Origin: Elusimicrobiota bacterium
Lineage (GTDB): Bacteria > Elusimicrobiota > Elusimicrobia > Elusimicrobiales > Elusimicrobiaceae
Length of the DNA stretch: 9,762 bases
Reading direction: 5' to 3'
Assembly (NCBI GenBank): GCA_031259485.1
Contig: JAIRLH010000132.1
Location: 1-9,762, forward strand
Part shown: in pieces, positions 5,898 through 9,762 of the stretch
How positions within the stretch are numbered: the first letter of the stretch is position 1
How the letters are laid out: each line of letters starts with the position of its first letter
Translations under genes and position numbers: made by a program
The notes under the pieces: model-generated
The model's database searches: none
Seen by the model: the letters and a program-made list of their open reading frames with translations, nothing else
Told to the model about the DNA's origin: nothing

Positions 5898-7307
5898 ATG
5901 ATATATATCAAATGCAGAAAAATATCAGCCTTGCTGTCCGCCTTAATTTTTTGCGCGGGTTCCGCGGTTGCGTTTTCGCTTACCGCTAACGCGTCCGCGC
6001 CGCAGAAGGAGACATTCACGCTGGACGGTTATATCCGCGCCTATATCAAAAATTCGCCGGCGGCTGTGCAGGATTTTAACGCGCTCAAGACGGCGGAAAT
6101 CAACTTCCGGAACCGGACTGTAAACCTGTTTCTTCCGTCGGCCGGCGCAAGCGCGGGCGCAACGCTGCTTACAAAAAACGAAAGCCTGCATTTTGACGGC
6201 CCGTACGACGCAAGCCTATATGTAAACTGGAATATTTTCAACAGCGGGCGCGATTATCTGGCCTACAAAAAACAGAAAAATCTCCTTGAAACCTCGCGTA
6301 TGCGTTTTAAAAACAGTTTGCAGGAGCTGGCGCTTTCCGCCATAAAAACTTTTTACGATTTGAAGCGCAAAGAAAGCCTGCTTGAAGTGGCCGCGCGCGA
6401 TTTGGAAGAAAAACTGGAGCAGTACGAAATGACGCGCCTGCTTTACAGGGACGGATTGAAAACCTATACCGACTTTCTGCAGAGTGAAAACACTTTAAAA
6501 AACGCCGAGCTGGATATGGAACAGAAGACGGCGGATTATAACTCCTCGCTGATTAATTTCAACAATCAAATCGGGCGGGAAATTATGTCGGCCGCAAAGC
6601 TGGATTATGAGATTGAAACCGCGCCGGAGTTTTATCAAACTTCCTTTGACGACGATTTGCAAACCGCCGTCGCCAACCGCGAGGACGTCAACAGGGAAAT
6701 ATTAAACTTCCAAAACGCGAAAATAGACAATAAACTCACGCTTATGAATAATCTGCCCATGTTAAGCGCGGGTTTTAATCTGGGAAATAATACGGACGAT
6801 ATTTTCGGCGCGCGCGGCAACAGGACGGATTATTCAGTCAGCCTGAGCTTCAGCGTCCCGATAGGCTTCTTATGGATTGACAAATACAACGACGTCCGCG
6901 TATCAAAAATGGATCTAATAAACAATTATATGGATTTTGAAAAGCTGTTCAGAAACATAAAAGAAAATATTTTTAACGTCAGGAATTCTTTGAAGTTTCA
7001 GCTCACGAGCATCGATATTTCCAAAAACAATCTGAAAATAGCGCAGGAACGTCTTGATATCGCCCGCGCAAAATATAATGAAGGCAACGCCGATTCGTGG
7101 GAACTTTATAACGCGCAGGAACAATATCTTTCGGCCCTGATACGCGATACGAATTTAAAATACGATTATCAGCTGAATATTTATTCCTATAAGCGCGCCT
7201 TGGGGCTTGATATTTACGACGAGAGCAAACTTGTTTTAGACAATAAAGATTTTACAGATGACACTATAAAGCGCGTAGAGCGCGGTTTTTTATCCGATAA
7301 AAAATGA
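5898..7307 (+). CDS. TolC-family outer-membrane efflux factor
   Basis: TolC-type proteins form a trimeric beta-barrel plus a long periplasmic helical tunnel that is the exit duct of tripartite exporters. The 469-residue length is usual. A signal peptide covers residues 1-32 or 34 (core ISALLSALIFCAG, then A30-N-A32). Two OEP-type repeats follow. The first runs from FTLDGYI through the strand SLYVNWNIFNSGRDYLAY and long helices (about 130-210). The second runs from NREDV through a strand SLSFSVPIGFLW and helices ending in LYNAQEQYL and YKRALGLDI. The only sensible in-frame start is ATG 5898; no Shine-Dalgarno sequence is visible upstream. It is the first gene of an operon with the adaptor, ATPase and permease, and 36 nt separate it from the adaptor. 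Confidence 0.9.
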   Translation: MIYIKCRKISALLSALIFCAGSAVAFSLTANASAPQKETFTLDGYIRAYIKNSPAAVQDFNALKTAEINFRNRTVNLFLPSAGASAGATLLTKNESLHFDGPYDASLYVNWNIFNSGRDYLAYKKQKNLLETSRMRFKNSLQELALSAIKTFYDLKRKESLLEVAARDLEEKLEQYEMTRLLYRDGLKTYTDFLQSENTLKNAELDMEQKTADYNSSLINFNNQIGREIMSAAKLDYEIETAPEFYQTSFDDDLQTAVANREDVNREILNFQNAKIDNKLTLMNNLPMLSAGFNLGNNTDDIFGARGNRTDYSVSLSFSVPIGFLWIDKYNDVRVSKMDLINNYMDFEKLFRNIKENIFNVRNSLKFQLTSIDISKNNLKIAQERLDIARAKYNEGNADSWELYNAQEQYLSALIRDTNLKYDYQLNIYSYKRALGLDIYDESKLVLDNKDFTDDTIKRVERGFLSDKK

Positions 7308-7343
7308 AAAATAAAAATTTCGTTTCGCAAGAGGAATAAAATT

Positions 7344-8399
7344 ATGGAAAAAATAAAAATGGTTTTCAAATTAATCTGGACGCATAAAGGGAAAATTATT
7401 TTGCTTTTGCTTCTGGCCGCCGGAAGCTTTTATTTTTACAAATACAAAATCAAAAAGAAGTCTTCCGCCGTTGAGGAAGCGACGGAGCAGGTCCGCCGCG
7501 GCGATATTACGCTGAGCATATCAAAAGACGGCGCGTTCCAAGCCAAGGAATCCGTGGAAGTCAACTCCCGCGCTAACGGCAAAATTTCGCAGAGATTCGT
7601 AAAAGAAGGCGATATTGTGAAACAGGGCCAAAAACTTCTGGTTGTCCAGCCCGGGCAGAGCGAGCACGACAAATATCTGCCGGTTGATATTTTCGCGCCT
7701 ACGGGCGGAATGGTCATCAGATGTTTAAACGACAGGTGGCAGTCAAAAAATAAAATGAATTTTGATTTGCCGCAAATAGGCGAATCTATAACGGGAAGCA
7801 GCGGCTACAACACCCCGACTTGCATAATGAAAATAATAAAGCCGGGCAGCTATGTAGTGCCGATAAAAATAGGCGAATACGATATCCCTAACGTCAAAAC
7901 CGGCATGCCGCTGAAAATAAACGTGCCTTCGCGGCCGGGCGTGTCTTATGACGGTTTTGTGGCAAAAATTTCGCCCCAGCCGGAAGTTTCCGAGGAAAAT
8001 TACTGGGATCAGGAGAAAAACCAGGTGGAGTTCATCACCGTCGCCGAAACAAAAAACGCCGTTAAGGAAATCCTGGTCGGCCTGACCGCGACGGTAAAAA
8101 TAGATTTGGATTCCAAAGAAGACGTTTTGCTTATTCCGATTGCCGCAATTTTTGAAGACCGTGATAAAAACGGCGACCTGACTTTTTACGTTTACAAAAA
8201 AGGCGCGGGAGGCGAGGCGGATAAGTTGCAGATAAAACTCGGTTTGCGAAACGAAAGCGACGCGGAGCTTCTGAACGCCGACGAAGCCGGCCTCAAAGAA
8301 GATGATACCCTGCTGCTGGAAGAGCCGGCGGCCGCGAATGCTTATTCCGGCAAAAGACCTCTGCCGAAAATTGGCAGAGTATCGGCGAGACGCAGGTAA
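7344..8399 (+). CDS. Periplasmic adaptor of ABC efflux pump (HlyD/MacA type), hairpin-less
   Basis: Such adaptors link an inner-membrane transporter to a TolC-type duct. The protein is 351 residues. It has a cytoplasmic N-terminus, one membrane anchor (about 18-32, KIILLLLLAAGSFYFY) and a periplasmic body. The lipoyl domain's first half is at about 71-101 (ANGKISQRFVKEGDIVKQGQ) and its second at about 115-126 (DIFAPTGGMVIR). Only about 13 residues (102-114) join them, where MacA and AcrA relatives carry a long alpha-helical hairpin. A beta-barrel domain (about 165-250, IGEYDIPNVKTGMPLKINV) and a membrane-proximal domain follow (LLIPIAAIFEDRDKNGDLTFYV). The C-terminus is basic. AGAGGA (7330-7335) sits 8 nt before ATG 7344. 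The gene lies between the outer-membrane factor and the ATPase. Confidence 0.85.
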   Translation: MEKIKMVFKLIWTHKGKIILLLLLAAGSFYFYKYKIKKKSSAVEEATEQVRRGDITLSISKDGAFQAKESVEVNSRANGKISQRFVKEGDIVKQGQKLLVVQPGQSEHDKYLPVDIFAPTGGMVIRCLNDRWQSKNKMNFDLPQIGESITGSSGYNTPTCIMKIIKPGSYVVPIKIGEYDIPNVKTGMPLKINVPSRPGVSYDGFVAKISPQPEVSEENYWDQEKNQVEFITVAETKNAVKEILVGLTATVKIDLDSKEDVLLIPIAAIFEDRDKNGDLTFYVYKKGAGGEADKLQIKLGLRNESDAELLNADEAGLKEDDTLLLEEPAAANAYSGKRPLPKIGRVSARRR

Positions 8400-8410
8400 G
8401 AGAAATATTC

Positions 8411-8446
8411 GTCATTCTGCGGGAGCGAAGCGAACTCGCAGAATCC
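8411..8446. repeat. Palindromic dispersed-type repeat, copy 1
   Basis: ATTCTGCG (8414-8421) pairs with CGCAGAAT (8437-8444) around GGAGCGAAGCGAACT. The GTCATTCTG...GCGAAGCGA...AGAATCC layout is typical of palindromic repeats scattered between genes in many bacteria. It sits inside the efflux operon, where it could fold in the mRNA. Whether it is repeated in this genome cannot be seen from one window. Confidence 0.6.
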
Positions 8447-8453
8447 AAAAATA

Positions 8454-8479
8454 GGCTCTGCGACTTCGCGCAGAGCGAC
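8454..8479. repeat. Palindromic repeat, copy 2, inverted relative to copy 1
   Basis: GCTCTGCG (8455-8462) pairs perfectly with CGCAGAGC (8469-8476) over ACTTCG. Read forward (GGCTCTGCGACTTCGC...GCAGAGCGAC), it aligns with the reverse complement of the element at 8411-8446 (GGATTCTGCGAGTTCGC...GCAGAATGAC), with a shorter loop region. Seven A residues follow. On the minus strand this would be a hairpin preceded by T, so it is not a plus-strand terminator. Confidence 0.6.
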
Positions 8480-8504
8480 AAAAAAAGTCAGGGCTACGGA
8501 AAAT

Positions 8505-9179
8505 ATGCCCCAAAATATTATTGAATGCGAAAACCTGGTTAAAATTTACGACGCCGGCGGTCTTAACTTTACGGCCCTGCGCGGGATAGATTTTGCCGTA
8601 AAAGAGGGCGAATTTGCCTCCATCACCGGCCCAAGCGGCTGCGGCAAAAGCACGCTTTTAAACATTTTGGGGCTTCTTGACGCGCCGACAAGCGGCAAAT
8701 ACCTGCTGGGCGGCCGACCGACGGAAAAAATGAAAGATTACGAAAAAACCATTCTGCGCAGGAACAATATAGGTTTTGTGTTCCAAAATTTCAATCTGCT
8801 GCCGAGCGTAAGCGTACTTGAAAATATCAAAATGCCCATGCGCTATAAGGGCATTTCAAATTCCGCCGCCGAAAGAAAAGCTTTTGAGCTGCTAAAAGCC
8901 GTCGGACTGGAAGACAAATGCAGGAACAATCCCCTGCAGATTTCCGGCGGGCAGAAGCAGAGGGTCTGCATAGCGCGCGCGCTTGCCAACGACCCTAAAA
9001 TTTTAATAGCCGACGAGCCCACCGGCAACCTTGACATAAAAAGCGGCAATGAAATTGTGGATTTGTTCAAAAGCATAAACGCGAGGGGATACACGCTGCT
9101 AATGGTGACGCACGATGCCAGCCTCGCACGGAAAACGAACCGCATAATAAAAATGCTGGACGGGAGCATAGTGGAATGA
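8505..9179 (+). CDS. ABC transporter ATPase, MacB/LolD type
   Basis: The 224-residue protein is a complete, apparently active nucleotide-binding domain that powers the partner permease in the cytoplasm. Walker A is GPSGCGKST (42-50), the Q-loop is FVFQ (Q94), the signature is ISGGQ (146-150), Walker B is ILIADE (166-171), the D-loop is NLD (175-177) and the H-loop His is H203 in MVTHD. The NFNLLPSVSVLENIKMP segment after the Q-loop is typical of the MacB/LolD/FtsE subfamily. The gene follows the adaptor by 105 nt, which contain the repeat pair, and has only a weak ribosome-binding site (AGGG 8490-8493 or CGGA 8497-8500). Its stop overlaps the permease start in ATGA, so translation is probably coupled. 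The pump is split into separate ATPase and permease chains, unlike fused E. coli MacB. Confidence 0.95.
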   Translation: MPQNIIECENLVKIYDAGGLNFTALRGIDFAVKEGEFASITGPSGCGKSTLLNILGLLDAPTSGKYLLGGRPTEKMKDYEKTILRRNNIGFVFQNFNLLPSVSVLENIKMPMRYKGISNSAAERKAFELLKAVGLEDKCRNNPLQISGGQKQRVCIARALANDPKILIADEPTGNLDIKSGNEIVDLFKSINARGYTLLMVTHDASLARKTNRIIKMLDGSIVE

Positions 9180-9762
9180 TAAGCCGCCTCGTCATAGCCG
9201 CCAAAATCGGCTTTATTGAAATATTCAACAATAAACTGCGCTCCTTCCTGAGCATTTTTGCGATTTCTATCGGCGTATTCACTTTTTTGTTTGTATTTTC
9301 CGTCATAAATTATTCGCAGGAAGTCATCGCGCGGGCGGAAAAGCTCGCCGGCGCGAATTCTTTTGTTTTTAATGTCAACAGAGGCTGGCGCAACAAATTA
9401 AAGCTTGACATGAAATCTTTTGACGAGATTATGCAAAAATTCCCTGAAATTACGGTTTTGTCTCCCAAAAGTTCCAGGGTCGGGGTTAAAAGTTTTCGTC
9501 TGGATAATGTTTATTATGAGGCGACATTCCTGGGTATTACGCCTAACTGGCACAAACATGATTGGGTTTACGGTAAAGTAAAAGGCAGATTTATCAACTG
9601 GGACGACGTCACGCAGCGCCGTAAAGTGGCTGTTTTTGTAAGGGATCCGCGTTCCAACGAGGATAAAATTAATTATGACTGGGAAAGCGGCGGCTACGGC
9701 GGCCGCAATAATTCGGACAAAAAATTTAAATGGGAAGCGGGTAATAAAAGCATGCTGGGCCG
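9176..9762 (+). CDS. MacB/FtsX-type ABC permease, 3'-truncated by window edge
   Basis: The frame starts at ATG 9176, overlapping the ATPase stop (ATGA), with GGGAG (9162-9166) 9 nt upstream. It stays open to the right edge, giving 195 codons. The N-terminus has the family's amphipathic lead-in (MISRLVIAAKIGF), then NNKLRSFLSIFAISIGVF and a transmembrane helix (about 25-45), then an extracytoplasmic domain (MacB periplasmic core type) with EITVLSPKSS and FLGITPNW. MacB-like permeases pass substrates or force from the periplasm to the TolC duct. The segment from about residue 160 onward is unusually rich in Gly, Asn, Asp and Lys (YDWESGGYGGRNNSDKK) where relatives usually have a short compact loop. 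The three C-terminal helices expected of the family lie beyond the window. Confidence 0.88.
   Translation, partial: MISRLVIAAKIGFIEIFNNKLRSFLSIFAISIGVFTFLFVFSVINYSQEVIARAEKLAGANSFVFNVNRGWRNKLKLDMKSFDEIMQKFPEITVLSPKSSRVGVKSFRLDNVYYEATFLGITPNWHKHDWVYGKVKGRFINWDDVTQRRKVAVFVRDPRSNEDKINYDWESGGYGGRNNSDKKFKWEAGNKSMLG

Noticed and set aside
5943..6191. Small minus-strand frame opposite the outer-membrane factor
   Set aside because: It is an Arg/Cys-rich shadow frame with no supporting signals.
1..9762. CRISPR array, insertion sequence, integrase or toxin-antitoxin genes
   Set aside because: No regularly spaced direct repeats, transposase motifs or small paired genes were seen on either strand.

Overview
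This window comes from a diderm (Gram-negative-type) bacterium. It encodes a TolC-family outer-membrane factor, an outer-membrane beta-barrel ending in Phe, and several Sec-type signal peptides. Promoters have sigma-70 consensus (one perfect TTGACA-N17-TATAAT) and most transcription units end in clear intrinsic terminators. Codon use is AAA/GCG-rich, with frequent GCGC and GCCGGC runs. A host-associated Elusimicrobiota-like lineage is my best guess from the style of the genes, but this is weak inference; no marker here fixes the phylum.

Layout, all on the + strand. (1) 3-773: the 3' end of a very cysteine-rich, modular, probably secreted protein, followed by a perfect terminator. (2) 922-2626: a GC-rich inverted-repeat region overlapping a tRNA promoter, tRNA-Lys(CUU), tRNA-Leu(UAG) and tig (trigger factor), ending in a terminator. 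tig has no obvious promoter of its own and is probably transcribed with the tRNAs. (3) 2690-4698: a single exported DUF885-family protein with its own promoter and terminator. It appears to have lost the family's metal-binding motif. (4) 4744-5768: a consensus promoter with an operator-like palindrome, a leader of about 210 nt with unusual content, a small outer-membrane beta-barrel gene and a terminator. (5) 5841 to the right edge: an operon for a tripartite ABC efflux system. Its order is TolC-like outer-membrane factor, membrane-anchored periplasmic adaptor, MacB/LolD-type ATPase and FtsX/MacB-type permease (cut by the window edge). A pair of related inverted palindromic repeats lies between the adaptor and ATPase genes.

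The efflux genes form one functional unit. The ATPase and permease energise transport at the inner membrane, the adaptor bridges the periplasm, and the outer-membrane factor makes the exit duct. The unusual point is that the adaptor has essentially no alpha-helical hairpin, the part that normally docks to TolC. No wholly new system is evident. The best leads are the hairpin-less adaptor, the apparently inactive DUF885 protein, the startless leader of the beta-barrel gene and the cysteine-rich repeat protein.
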